Positions 35,750 to 44,764 of a DNA stretch of 64,000 bases are shown in pieces. This stretch comes from LMUY01 sp965199555 (GTDB lineage: Bacteria > Pseudomonadota > Alphaproteobacteria > Acetobacterales > Acetobacteraceae). The stretch spans positions 44,603-108,602 of the forward strand of contig CBDASJ010000001.1 in NCBI GenBank assembly GCA_965199555.1, read 5' to 3'. Below the pieces are notes generated by a model. That model saw only the letters and a program-made list of their open reading frames with translations. It was not told the DNA's origin and did no database searches. The translations under genes were made by a program, and so were the position numbers. How positions within the stretch are numbered: position 1 is the first letter of the stretch; the number at the start of each line of letters is the position of its first letter.

Positions 35750-36858
35750 CCATTGCCGCAACCCTGTCGTTGTACGTGGCGCGGCAGTTCACCGCCGCCG
35801 TGTTGGCCATGTTGGCCGCGCTGTCCGGCCTGGTGTCGTTGTTCGACTTCATCGAATTGCTGCGCCGCTCGGCCACCAAGCCCGATGCGACCTTCGCCCT
35901 GGTGCTGCAGATCGCGGCGCTGCGGCTGCCGTTCATTGCCATGCAGATCCTGCCTTTCGCCGTTCTGCTCGGCGGCATCATCGCGTTCTGGCGGCTGACC
36001 CGCTCCTCCGAGCTGGTGGTGGCGCGGGCGGCCGGGGTGTCGGCGTGGCAGTTCCTGGCCGGGCCGCTGGCCTGCGCCCTGCTGATCGGCGCCACCGCCA
36101 CGGCCGTCATCAGCCCACTTTCGTCCGTTATGCTGGCGCGGGCGGAGTCGCTGGACAACCAGTTCCTGCGCACGAGCGGCGGGCCGCTGGCACTTGCCGG
36201 CGGCCAGTTGTGGCTGCGCCAGGCCGACCATGAGCTGATGCCGAACGGCGTCGCAATCCTGCACGCCTACCGCGTGTCGATGTCGAACGGCGCCCTGTCG
36301 GCCCACGACGTGAGCGTGTTCCGGCTGAGCGCCGAGGATCGGGAGCTGTCGCGGGTGGAAGCGAGCAGCGCGCTATTGACCAAGGGGGCGTGGCTGCTGA
36401 CGGGCGCGCGCACCATGTCGCCGGGGCATTTGCCGGAAGACGTCGGCACCATGCGGCTGCCGACCGACCTCACGGTGGAGCGGGTGCAGGAAAGCTTCGC
36501 CTCGCCCGACACCTTGTCCGTGTGGGCCTTGCCGGACTTCATCACGCTGCTGGAGCGGTCCGGCTTTTCGGCCATCCGGCACCGGCTGCATTTCCAGACG
36601 CTGCTGGCGCTGCCGTTGCTGGCCGCGACCATGACGCTGGTTTCGGCGGGGTTCTCCATGCGGGCGACCCGGCGGGGCGGCGTGGCGCAGATGATCGGCA
36701 GCGGGGTTGCCGCCGGGTTCATGCTGTTCGTGGTGTCAAAGGTGACGGAAGAATTCGGCCAATCCGGCACCCTACCCGCGATGCTCGCCGCCTGGGCGCC
36801 GGCGCTGGCCGGGCTGATGCTGGCCGTCGCCCTGCTCCTGCATCTCGAGGACGGCTGA
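35746..36858 (+). CDS. lptG: LPS export permease LptG
   Basis: 370 aa paired permease of LptF. N-terminal TLSLYVARQFTAAVL, FDFIELLRRSATKP and the coupling-region WRLTRSSELVVARAAGVS are visible. The C-terminal TM set includes FSMRATRRGGVAQMIGSG. It overlaps lptF by 4 bp and lptD by 1 bp, so the three proteins are made in coupled translation. Confidence 0.93.
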   Translation: MTIAATLSLYVARQFTAAVLAMLAALSGLVSLFDFIELLRRSATKPDATFALVLQIAALRLPFIAMQILPFAVLLGGIIAFWRLTRSSELVVARAAGVSAWQFLAGPLACALLIGATATAVISPLSSVMLARAESLDNQFLRTSGGPLALAGGQLWLRQADHELMPNGVAILHAYRVSMSNGALSAHDVSVFRLSAEDRELSRVEASSALLTKGAWLLTGARTMSPGHLPEDVGTMRLPTDLTVERVQESFASPDTLSVWALPDFITLLERSGFSAIRHRLHFQTLLALPLLAATMTLVSAGFSMRATRRGGVAQMIGSGVAAGFMLFVVSKVTEEFGQSGTLPAMLAAWAPALAGLMLAVALLLHLEDG

Positions 36859-39110
36859 TGGCGCGCAGACATTTGGTGGATGCCCGGTCCACCCGGCGGA
36901 TGGCGGTGGCGGCCGTACTGGGGACGGTGGCGACGGCGGTCCCGTGGCGGGCACAGGCGCAGTTGAGTGCGGTGGTCGGCGGCGGCGACAAGCAGGCCTC
37001 GCCGCTGGACCGCAATCAGCCGGTGGCGTTCACCGCCGACGATTTCCAGTATGACCGCAACGCCGGCATCGTCACCGCGTCCGGCCATGTCGAGGCCTGG
37101 CAGAACGACCACGTGCTGCGCGCCGACAAGATCACGTTCGACCGCAACACCAACGTGGCGGCGGCCAGCGGCAACGTCGTCATGGTGGAGCCGGACGGCC
37201 AGGTGCTGTTCGCCGATTATGCGGAACTGACCCAAGGCATGCGCGAAGGCGTGCTGAAGGACATGCGGGCGTTGCTGGCGGAGAACGGCAAGCTGGCGGC
37301 GAACGGCGCCCGCCGCACCGACGGCAAGCTCAACGAGCTGACCCACGCCGTCTACACCACCTGCAACCTGTGCAAGACGGACCCGACCAAGCCGCCGCTT
37401 TGGCAGATCCGCGCGCTGACCGCCACGCAGGACCTGGAAAACCACCGCATCGAATACCACGACGCGACCATCGACCTGTACGGCCTGCCGGTGGCGTATT
37501 TCCCGTTCCTGTCGCATCCCGACCCGTCGGTGCGGCGCGCCAGCGGCTTCCTGGTGCCGTCCTTCGGCCAGAGCAGCCATATCGGCGCCTTCCTCGCGAC
37601 GCCATACTTTTGGGCAATCGACCCGAACCAGGATTTGACGCTCACCCCGGAGGTCACCACCGGCTCGGGCGAGGAACTCGCCGCCGAGTATCGCCGCCGT
37701 TTCAACAACGGCGTGCTGCGCATCGAGGGCGCGACGGCGATCGATCAGGGCAAGCCGCAGGGCTACGTCTTCGCCAAGGCGACGTTCGCGTATGACGACA
37801 CGTGGCGTTACGGCTTCAACATCAATCGCGCCAGCTCGACCGACTACCTGCGCGATTTCCGCGTGCAGAACTACAGCTCCGTGCTCAGCAGCTCCGGCTT
37901 CATCGAGGGGTTCGGCGTCGGCGCGTATACCAAGCTGGACGCGATCGCCTATCAAGGCCTGGCCACCAGCATCACGCAGTCCAAGCTGCCATACGTGCTG
38001 CCGCGCTACGAGTACAGCTTCTTTTCCGAGGAAGACCCGTTGGGCGGGCGATTCCGCTTCGACACGACGGACTTCAACGTCCTTCGCGAGCAGGGCACCA
38101 ACACCCAGCGCGCCGGCGCCAGCCTGGACTGGCAGCGTCCGTTCGCCGGCGACCTGGGCGAGCAGTACAAGGTCACGATCCACACCGACCTGGCCGCCTA
38201 CGCGGCGACCAGCCTGGACCAGCAACCGACCTACGGCACGACAGGCAGCACCACGACGGCGCGCGCGCAGCCGACGGTCGCCACGGAAATGCGCTGGCCG
38301 TTCATGCGCGATGGCGGCAGCAGCGGCACGCAGATCGTCGAACCGATCGTGCAATTGATTGCGGCGCCGAACGCCGGGTCCTTCCTGAACCGGAACATCC
38401 CCAACGAGGACAGCCTCGACTTCGAGTTCACCGACGCCAACTTGTTCTCGCTCAACCGCTTTCCCGGCATCGACCGGTTTGAGGGCGGGATGCGCGCTAA
38501 TGTGGGCCTGCACACGTCGTGGACGGTGGGCGGCACCAACATCGACACGCTGGTCGGCCAATCCTATCGCGAGCACCTGGACAAGAGCCTGCCGCCGCTA
38601 TCTGGGCTGGACCACCACGTGTCGGACGTGGTGGCGCGGGCGACCATCACCCCGGCTAGCTGGTTCGACCTGACGGGGCGGACGCGCATCGACCCGCGCA
38701 ACGGGGACATCCGGTTCGTCGATGTGGTCGCCTCTGCCGGGACGCCGCTGTTCCGGCCGACCGCCGGGTATTTCTACTCGGCGACCAACCCGTATTTCCT
38801 GTTCGACCAGTCACCGGCCAGCCTGGCGCCCACCTACTACCCGGCGAGCTACTTCGTCCCACGCGATGAAGTCACGCTCGGGGCGAGCAGCCAGTATGGA
38901 CCCTACAAGGTGAGCGGCTACGCCCGGCGTGACCTGACGTTGAACAAGTTCGTCGCCGTCGGGGCACACGCCACCTATGAGGACGAGTGCTTCATCTTCG
39001 ACGTCAACTTCTTCCGGCGCTACACGCAGATCAACAACGACCATGGCGGCACCACGATCCTGTTCCAAATCACGTTGAAGACGGTGGGGCAGTTCGGTTT
39101 CCATGGCTAG
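36858..39110 (+). CDS. lptD: LPS-assembly outer-membrane protein LptD
   Basis: 750 aa. Signal peptide 1 to about 34, an LptA-like beta-jellyroll domain at about 55-150 (VTASGHVEAWQNDHVLRADK), then the 26-strand barrel ending in Phe-rich strands (TILFQITLKTVGQFGF). Cys169 and Cys172 (CNLC) and Cys711 near the C-terminus are the likely disulphide partners, fewer than in E. coli. It inserts LPS into the outer leaflet. Confidence 0.94.
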   Translation: MARRHLVDARSTRRMAVAAVLGTVATAVPWRAQAQLSAVVGGGDKQASPLDRNQPVAFTADDFQYDRNAGIVTASGHVEAWQNDHVLRADKITFDRNTNVAAASGNVVMVEPDGQVLFADYAELTQGMREGVLKDMRALLAENGKLAANGARRTDGKLNELTHAVYTTCNLCKTDPTKPPLWQIRALTATQDLENHRIEYHDATIDLYGLPVAYFPFLSHPDPSVRRASGFLVPSFGQSSHIGAFLATPYFWAIDPNQDLTLTPEVTTGSGEELAAEYRRRFNNGVLRIEGATAIDQGKPQGYVFAKATFAYDDTWRYGFNINRASSTDYLRDFRVQNYSSVLSSSGFIEGFGVGAYTKLDAIAYQGLATSITQSKLPYVLPRYEYSFFSEEDPLGGRFRFDTTDFNVLREQGTNTQRAGASLDWQRPFAGDLGEQYKVTIHTDLAAYAATSLDQQPTYGTTGSTTTARAQPTVATEMRWPFMRDGGSSGTQIVEPIVQLIAAPNAGSFLNRNIPNEDSLDFEFTDANLFSLNRFPGIDRFEGGMRANVGLHTSWTVGGTNIDTLVGQSYREHLDKSLPPLSGLDHHVSDVVARATITPASWFDLTGRTRIDPRNGDIRFVDVVASAGTPLFRPTAGYFYSATNPYFLFDQSPASLAPTYYPASYFVPRDEVTLGASSQYGPYKVSGYARRDLTLNKFVAVGAHATYEDECFIFDVNFFRRYTQINNDHGGTTILFQITLKTVGQFGFHG

Positions 39111-39228
39111 GCAGCTTTGCGCTGGCGTGCGCGACGCGTTCGTGGCAGGGGTGCGCGGGCGGGCCCGGTTTGCGCGGCGTGCAGCCATGCAGCCCGTCAG
39201 CGGTTTGCCCAGCAACGGAGCCATCGCC

Positions 39229-40557
39229 ATGCGCTTCCTCCTTTCGACCACAGTGCTTTCGGCAGCGCTTTGCTTCGGCGGTCCGGTCGATGCCGCCACG
39301 GCGACGCGGCCCGCGCCGCCCAGCCCTGCCACGGACGCCACGCCGGCCAGCACCGCCGCGGGGACGGAGCGGATCGTCGCCACGGTCAATGGCGACGTCG
39401 TCAGCCAGGGGGACGTTGCCGCGCGCGGGCGGCTGTTCGCCTTGTCCACCGGCTTGCCGCTGACGCCGGAGGTTCTGGCGCGGCTGCGCCCGCAGGTGAC
39501 GCAGCAACTGATCGACGAGCGGCTGCGCCTGCAGGAGGAGCAGAAGCGCAAGGTCATCGTGTCGGACAAGGAGATCGCCGACGCGATCGCCGGCATCGAG
39601 CAACGCAACGGGATGCCGTCCGGCGCCTTGCGCGCCAAGCTCGGCGCCGAAGGCGTGGCGCTGCGCACGCTGATCGACCAGACCCGTGTGCAACTGGGTT
39701 GGACGCGGGTGCTGCGCGACGAGTTGGGGCCGCGCGCCGAAGTCAGCGACGCCGACATCGCCGCCCAGCAGGCGTTGCAAAAAGCCTCGGCCGGACAGAC
39801 CGAGTATCGGGTGGGCGAGATCTTCCTGCCGATCAACGACCCGACCAAGGCGGCCGACACCTCCCGCTTCGCCGATACCGTGATCAGCCAATTGCATGCC
39901 GGCGCGCAGTTCTCCGTAGTGGCAGCGCAGTTCAGCCAAAGCCAGACGGCGTTGCAGGGCGGCGATTTGGGCTGGGTGCACCTCAACCAGTTGGACCCGC
40001 AGGTGGTGGCGGTGCTGCGGGAAATGCCGGCCGGCGCGGTCAGCAACCCGATCAACGTGCCGGGCGGCATCTCCATCGTTACGTTGCGCGCCAAGCGCGA
40101 GGTGGGGCGTGACATGGCGACGATGCTCTCGGTGCGCGAGGTGTTCCTGCCATTCAGCACGCCGCTGGAGCCGGCCAACCCGACCGACCAGCAGAAGAAG
40201 CAACTGATGACGGCGCAAAGCATCGCCAAGACGGTGCATGATTGCGGCGGCATGGAAGCAGCCAACAAGGCCGCCGGCAGCGCGCGCCCGGCCGACCCGG
40301 GTGACGTGCGGCTGGAAACCCTGGCGGGTCCGATGCGCGCCTTGCTGGCCGGCTTGTCGCCCAACCAGGTCAGCCGGCCGCTGGTCTCCACGGACGGCAT
40401 CGGGCTGGTGATGGTCTGCTCCAGCACGCAGAAGAACATGGCCGAGGGCAACAAGGAAGAAATCGGCAACCGCCTGCTGAACGAGCGGGTGGAGCTGGCG
40501 TCCCGCCAGTTGCTGCGTGACCTGCGCCGCCGGGCGATCATCGACATCCGGGGGTGA
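39229..40557 (+). CDS. surA: Periplasmic chaperone / peptidyl-prolyl isomerase SurA
   Basis: 442 aa from ATG 39229, chosen because it gives a clean signal peptide (MRFLLSTTVLSAALCFGG, ending VDA-A) with GGAG upstream; the frame is open back to 39103 inside lptD. A SurA N domain (IVATVNGDVVSQGDV, QLIDERLRLQEEQKRK) is followed by a parvulin-like domain (YRVGEIFLPINDP, QGGDLGWVHLNQLDP). A second, more divergent domain starts near VREVFLPFS. It helps fold porins and LptD, explaining the gene order. Confidence 0.9.
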   Translation: MRFLLSTTVLSAALCFGGPVDAATATRPAPPSPATDATPASTAAGTERIVATVNGDVVSQGDVAARGRLFALSTGLPLTPEVLARLRPQVTQQLIDERLRLQEEQKRKVIVSDKEIADAIAGIEQRNGMPSGALRAKLGAEGVALRTLIDQTRVQLGWTRVLRDELGPRAEVSDADIAAQQALQKASAGQTEYRVGEIFLPINDPTKAADTSRFADTVISQLHAGAQFSVVAAQFSQSQTALQGGDLGWVHLNQLDPQVVAVLREMPAGAVSNPINVPGGISIVTLRAKREVGRDMATMLSVREVFLPFSTPLEPANPTDQQKKQLMTAQSIAKTVHDCGGMEAANKAAGSARPADPGDVRLETLAGPMRALLAGLSPNQVSRPLVSTDGIGLVMVCSSTQKNMAEGNKEEIGNRLLNERVELASRQLLRDLRRRAIIDIRG

Positions 40558-41393
40558 CCGCGCCCGCTCCGCCGGGCGTTCTGCGGGATGTGATCGCGCG
40601 GCATGGGCTGGACGCGCGCCGCTCACTCGGGCAGCACTTCCTGTTAGATCTGCACCTGACGGCACGGATTGCCGCTCTGGCGGGTGAGCTTACCGGCCGT
40701 CACGTCGTGGAAGTCGGTCCCGGGCCTGGCGGCCTCACGCGGGCCTTGCTGGATAGCCCGGCCGCCGACGTCACCGCGGTTGAGGTCGACGCACGTGCCG
40801 TCACCGCAATGCAGGAATTGGCCGCGGCGCAGCCCCGGCTTCGCGTGGTGGCGGGTGACGCGGTGGGCCAGGACCTCGCGAGCCTGGTTCCGGGGCCCCG
40901 CGTGGTGGTGGCGAACCTGCCCTACAACGTGGCGACACCCTTGCTGGTCGGCTGGCTGCGTCAGGCCGCTCGCTGGGAGCGGCTGACGATGATGTTCCAG
41001 TTGGAAGTGGCGGAGCGGATTTGTGCGCCCCCTGGCAGCCCCGCCTATGGCCGGCTTGCCGTGCTGGCGCAGTGGACCGGCACCGCGGCCGTGCTGACCC
41101 GGGTGCCGGCCGCCGCATTCTGGCCGCCGCCGAAGGTGGTGTCCGCTGTGGTGGGCTTTCGCCCGCACCCGCAGCAACCCTCGGCAGCCCTGTTCGCCAC
41201 CATGGAACGGCTCACCGCCGCGGCGTTCGGGCAGCGGCGGAAGATGCTGCGCGGCTCGTTGCGGGCGCTGGGCGGCGAAGCGTTGTTGGCCCGCGCGGGC
41301 ATCGCACCCGACCGCCGGGCGGAAACGCTGGCAATCGAGGAATTCGACCGGCTTGCCCGGTTGCTGCTGGCGGAAGAACTCGCGCCTTCGTGA
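40554..41393 (+). CDS. rsmA: 16S rRNA dimethyladenosine transferase
   Basis: 279 aa SAM-dependent enzyme (KsgA) that dimethylates two adjacent adenines near the 3' end of 16S rRNA. SLGQHFLLD, the SAM loop VVEVGPGPGGLT and catalytic NLPYNVATPL are present, plus FWPPPKVVSAVV near the C-terminal domain. GTG start overlapping the surA stop. In many Alphaproteobacteria pdxA lies between surA and rsmA; here it is absent. Confidence 0.94.
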   Translation: MTAPAPPGVLRDVIARHGLDARRSLGQHFLLDLHLTARIAALAGELTGRHVVEVGPGPGGLTRALLDSPAADVTAVEVDARAVTAMQELAAAQPRLRVVAGDAVGQDLASLVPGPRVVVANLPYNVATPLLVGWLRQAARWERLTMMFQLEVAERICAPPGSPAYGRLAVLAQWTGTAAVLTRVPAAAFWPPPKVVSAVVGFRPHPQQPSAALFATMERLTAAAFGQRRKMLRGSLRALGGEALLARAGIAPDRRAETLAIEEFDRLARLLLAEELAPS

Positions 41394-41486
41394 GGTGTCG
41401 GGGACGGTCGGCGTCGCGCGTGTGACGTTGCACATGGCTCCAACTCTCGGTGTCGCCCGGCACCGATCCTGGCGAAAGGAGCCTCC

Positions 41487-42047
41487 ATGTCGTCCATCGC
41501 TTCACGGTTCGGCCGCGCCATCATGCCGTTGCGACCCGGCATGGCGGCGATCCTGTCCGCCCGTTTAGGCCCGCCGACGCTTTCCGTAACCTCGGCCGCG
41601 TTCGACGATGGCGGCGTCATCCCGGCGCGCCACACCGCGGATGGCGCGGGCACGTCACCGCCGCTGCAATGGTCGGAGCTGCCGGTCGGCACCGCCTCCC
41701 TCGCCTTGTTGGTAGAGGATGCGGACGCGCCGTTTCCGCGGCCTCTTGTCCACCTGGTGCTGCATGCCATGCCGCCCACCTTGCGCGGCCTGGCCGAAGG
41801 CGCCGTGCCGGCGAGTATGGCGCATAGCCGCATGTTCTCGGCTGGACGCAACTCGCTGGGCCGGCGCGGTTGGTTGGCGCCCAGCCCCATTCCGGGCCAT
41901 GGCCCGCACCACTACGCCTTCCAGTTGCTGGCGCTGTCCGTGCCGTTGGCGCCGCGCCGGGTGCCGGGCCGCGGCCTGGTGTCGGTTACGGCACGCCACA
42001 GCCTTTTGGGCCACGGCGTGCTGGTGGGCACCTATGAGCGGTCGTAA
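41487..42047 (+). CDS. YbhB/YbcL family PEBP-like protein
   Basis: 186 aa. Hallmarks of the phosphatidylethanolamine-binding/Raf-kinase-inhibitor-like fold are GGVIPARHTADGAGTSPPLQW, LALLVEDADAP, PLVHLVLHAMPP and GHGPHHYAFQLLAL. The start has AAAGGAG upstream. The bacterial role is poorly known; putative ligand binding or protease inhibition. Monocistronic, convergent with the next gene. Confidence 0.85.
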   Translation: MSSIASRFGRAIMPLRPGMAAILSARLGPPTLSVTSAAFDDGGVIPARHTADGAGTSPPLQWSELPVGTASLALLVEDADAPFPRPLVHLVLHAMPPTLRGLAEGAVPASMAHSRMFSAGRNSLGRRGWLAPSPIPGHGPHHYAFQLLALSVPLAPRRVPGRGLVSVTARHSLLGHGVLVGTYERS

Positions 42048-42056
42048 CCCCCTGCC

Positions 42057-43166
42057 CTAATACACCACGACGCTGCGGATGCTTTCGCCGGACGTCATCA
42101 GGTCGAAGCCGTCATTGATGCGGTCGAGCGGCAGGATGTGGGTTATCAGGTCGTCGATATTGATCTTGCCCTCCATGTACCAATCGACGATGCGCGGCAC
42201 GTCCGTGCGGCCGCGCGCGCCGCCGAAAGCGCTGCCTTGCCACACCCGGCCGGTGACCAACTGGAACGGCCGGGTGCTGATCTCCTGCCCGGCGGCGGCC
42301 ACGCCGATAATGGTCGACTTGCCCCAGCCCTTGTGCGCGCATTCCAGGGCCTGGCGCATCAGGGTGGTGTTGCCCACGCATTCGAAGCTGTGGTCCGCTC
42401 CGCCCTTGGTCAGCTCCACCAGATGCGGCACCAGGTCGCCGGCGACCTCCTTCGGGTTGACGAAGTGGGTCAGCCCGAACTTCCGCGCCAGTTCCTCCCG
42501 CGCCGGGTTCAGGTCCACGCCGACGATCATGTCGGCGCCGGCCAGCCGCGCGCCCTGGATCACGTTCAACCCGATGCCGCCCAGGCCGAACACCACCACG
42601 TTGTCGCCCGGCTGCACCTTGGCGGTGAAGAGCACCGCGCCGATCCCCGTCGTCACGCCGCAGCCGATGTAGCACACCTTGTCGAACGGCGCGTCGGGAC
42701 GGATCTTCGCCAGGGCGATCTCCGGCACGACGGTGTAGTTCGCGAAGGTCGACGTGCCCATGTAGTGCAGCAGCGGCTTGCCCTTGAAGGAAAACCGGCT
42801 GGTGCCGTCCGGCATCACACCGCGGCCCTGCGTCACACGGATCTTCTGGCATAGATTGGTTTTGCGGCTGAGGCAGTAGTCGCATTCCCGGCATTCCGGC
42901 GTGTAAAGCGGAATGACGTGGTCACCCTTGGCCAGGCTGCGGACGTTGGGTCCGACATCCACCACCACCCCGGCGCCCTCGTGCCCCAGGATGGCCGGGA
43001 ACAGGCCTTCCGGGTCGGCGCCGGACAAGGTGTATTTATCGGTGTGGCAGATGCCCGTGGCCTTGATCTCGACCAGCACCTCGCCGTCGCGTGGCCCATC
43101 GAGCTGCACCGTCTCGATGCTGAGTTTCTGGCCGGCTTCGAAGGCCACTGCTGCACGCACGTCCAT
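42057..43166 (-). CDS. frmA: S-(hydroxymethyl)glutathione dehydrogenase (class III alcohol dehydrogenase)
   Basis: 369 aa NAD-dependent zinc enzyme that oxidises the glutathione-formaldehyde adduct and also reduces S-nitrosoglutathione. Catalytic zinc ligands are in ICHTDKYTLSG and GHEGAGVV; the structural zinc cysteines in CRECDYCLSRKTNLC. VFGLGGIGLNVIQGA is the NAD fold, and the end SIRSVVVY is typical. No S-formylglutathione hydrolase gene is adjacent. Also named adhC. Confidence 0.95.
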   Translation of the reverse strand: MDVRAAVAFEAGQKLSIETVQLDGPRDGEVLVEIKATGICHTDKYTLSGADPEGLFPAILGHEGAGVVVDVGPNVRSLAKGDHVIPLYTPECRECDYCLSRKTNLCQKIRVTQGRGVMPDGTSRFSFKGKPLLHYMGTSTFANYTVVPEIALAKIRPDAPFDKVCYIGCGVTTGIGAVLFTAKVQPGDNVVVFGLGGIGLNVIQGARLAGADMIVGVDLNPAREELARKFGLTHFVNPKEVAGDLVPHLVELTKGGADHSFECVGNTTLMRQALECAHKGWGKSTIIGVAAAGQEISTRPFQLVTGRVWQGSAFGGARGRTDVPRIVDWYMEGKINIDDLITHILPLDRINDGFDLMTSGESIRSVVVY

Positions 43167-43196
43167 GCCGTCTTCTCCCGAATGTCGCCGCGCAGT

Positions 43197-44378
43197 CTAT
43201 GACAGCGTGGGCGGCGCGTCTTCCCGCATCGGCCGCGTGGCGGCGCCGGGTTGCAGGGCAAGCACCAGTTCCACCAGCGCGGCAGCGCCGAGCGCCACCA
43301 GCGCGGTCAGGAACAATGGCGCATAGCCGCCAAACTCCCCATACAACCAGGCCATCCCGTAGGCGCCCGCCGCCTGCCCGACCGCCCAGGCGACCGTCGC
43401 CTGCGTCCAGCCGCGTTGGCGAACCGCCGGGTGGCCGCCAGCCATCTGCCCAACGCGCCCCAGCATCACGGCGCTGATCCCCGGGCCCAGCATGCCGGCA
43501 AACACGACCGACACGCCGAGGGCGACCGGGTCGTCCGTCGCCAGCAGGACGGCGAGCGCGCCAGCCTGCACCGCGATGATCGCGCGCATGGTCGCGGCCG
43601 CGCCGAAACGATCCGCCATCCGGCCGGCCACGACGGCGCCCGCCAACGCGCCGACCCCGTACAGCACCCACACCAACGCGCCGGCGTCGATGCCGCGGCC
43701 GAGCCCGCGCGCGATGAAATCCGCCAGGAACACCATGTGCGGCACCATCGCCACCGCGCACAACCCGTAGCTCGCCGACACGGTTCCGAAGCGAACCGGC
43801 GCGTTTCCCGAGGGCGCCGCCGCAGCGGGTGGCGCGTGGGGCCAGGCGCGCCATGCCAGCACCGTCAACAGCAGCGAAACGCCGCCCAGCCCGAGCCAGG
43901 CCGCCGGCAGCCCCGACCGCAGCAGCAGCGGCACCAGCGTGCCGGACGCAGCGATGCCCAGCCCCACCCCGGTGATGATCAGACCGCTGGCCAGCCCGCG
44001 CTGCTCCGCCGGTACGTGCGCCATGACGCAGGACGGTGCCAGGATCATCAGCAGCCCGCCCGTCACGCCGGCCAGGGTGCGCCACGCGAAGAACCACAGG
44101 AACGGCAAAGGCATGCAACACGCCGCCAGCGACACGGCGGAGGCGAGCATGGCGCCCCGCACCACGACCGGCGCCGGCAGCCGTGCCGCGACCGGCCGGG
44201 CCGCCAGAGCGCCGGCCAGATAGCCCAGCAGGTTGGCGGCGCCCAGATACGCCGCGGCGCCCGGCGCGAACCAACCGTGCGAAATCAACACCGGCAGCAG
44301 CGGCGCATAGGCGAAGCGCGCGAAGCCGATGCCCACCAGCACGGCGGACATGGCGGCCAGCACCGCAGGCCAGGGCAT
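43197..44378 (-). CDS. MFS transporter, YbfB-like (12 TM)
   Basis: 393 aa from ATG 44378, which gives a start right before TM1 (VLAAMSAVLVGIGFARFAYAPLLP); the open frame continues into the upstream gene without coding sense. The GFARFAYAPLLPVL motif and about 12 apolar segments match the YbfB/YjiJ group of major facilitators. Substrate unknown. It follows the DUF1244 gene by 20 bp, so they may be cotranscribed. Confidence 0.83.
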   Translation of the reverse strand: MPWPAVLAAMSAVLVGIGFARFAYAPLLPVLISHGWFAPGAAAYLGAANLLGYLAGALAARPVAARLPAPVVVRGAMLASAVSLAACCMPLPFLWFFAWRTLAGVTGGLLMILAPSCVMAHVPAEQRGLASGLIITGVGLGIAASGTLVPLLLRSGLPAAWLGLGGVSLLLTVLAWRAWPHAPPAAAAPSGNAPVRFGTVSASYGLCAVAMVPHMVFLADFIARGLGRGIDAGALVWVLYGVGALAGAVVAGRMADRFGAAATMRAIIAVQAGALAVLLATDDPVALGVSVVFAGMLGPGISAVMLGRVGQMAGGHPAVRQRGWTQATVAWAVGQAAGAYGMAWLYGEFGGYAPLFLTALVALGAAALVELVLALQPGAATRPMREDAPPTLS

Positions 44379-44398
44379 CCGCACTGCCGGGGTGTTGG

Positions 44399-44704
44399 TC
44401 AGCCTTGCGGCACGGACTGGTTGAAGGCGGCCTGCTGCTCCGGCGTGGCGGCACGTTGGTACTTGGCCTGCCATTCCTTATAGGGCATGCCGTACACGAT
44501 CTCCCGCGCTTCCGGGTCGGACAGGATGACGTCGCGGGATTCAGCGGCCTCGCGATACCAGCGGCTCAGGCAGTTCCGGCAGAAGCCGGCCAGGTTCATC
44601 ATGTCGATGTTCTGCACGTCCGTGCGTTCGCGGAAATGCTCCATCAGACGCCGGAACGCCGCCGCTTCCAGTTCGGTGCGGGTGGCAGGGTCAATCGGGG
44701 TCAT
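44399..44704 (-). CDS. DUF1244 family protein
   Basis: 101 aa small soluble protein with the family core FRRLMEHFRERTDVQNIDMMNLAGFCRNCLSRWY in consecutive short blocks. The CRNC pair may bind a metal. Function unknown; it is conserved in Alpha- and Gammaproteobacteria. GGAGGAGG precedes the ATG. The 60-bp gap to the divergent glycerate kinase gene must contain both promoters. Confidence 0.88.
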   Translation of the reverse strand: MTPIDPATRTELEAAAFRRLMEHFRERTDVQNIDMMNLAGFCRNCLSRWYREAAESRDVILSDPEAREIVYGMPYKEWQAKYQRAATPEQQAAFNQSVPQG

Positions 44705-44764
44705 TGCAGGTCCTCCTCCGGGCCCATATGGCGGCTCGGTATGGCCTGGGCCATAGTGGCGGCC

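Noticed and set aside
39103..39228. Earlier SurA start overlapping lptD
   Set aside because: It would bury the signal peptide 42 residues inside the protein; ATG 39,229 with GGAG upstream is better.
44036..44764. Long N-terminal extension of the glycerate kinase frame
   Set aside because: It lies over two genes of the opposite strand and is Arg/Pro-rich; the family begins at 44,765.
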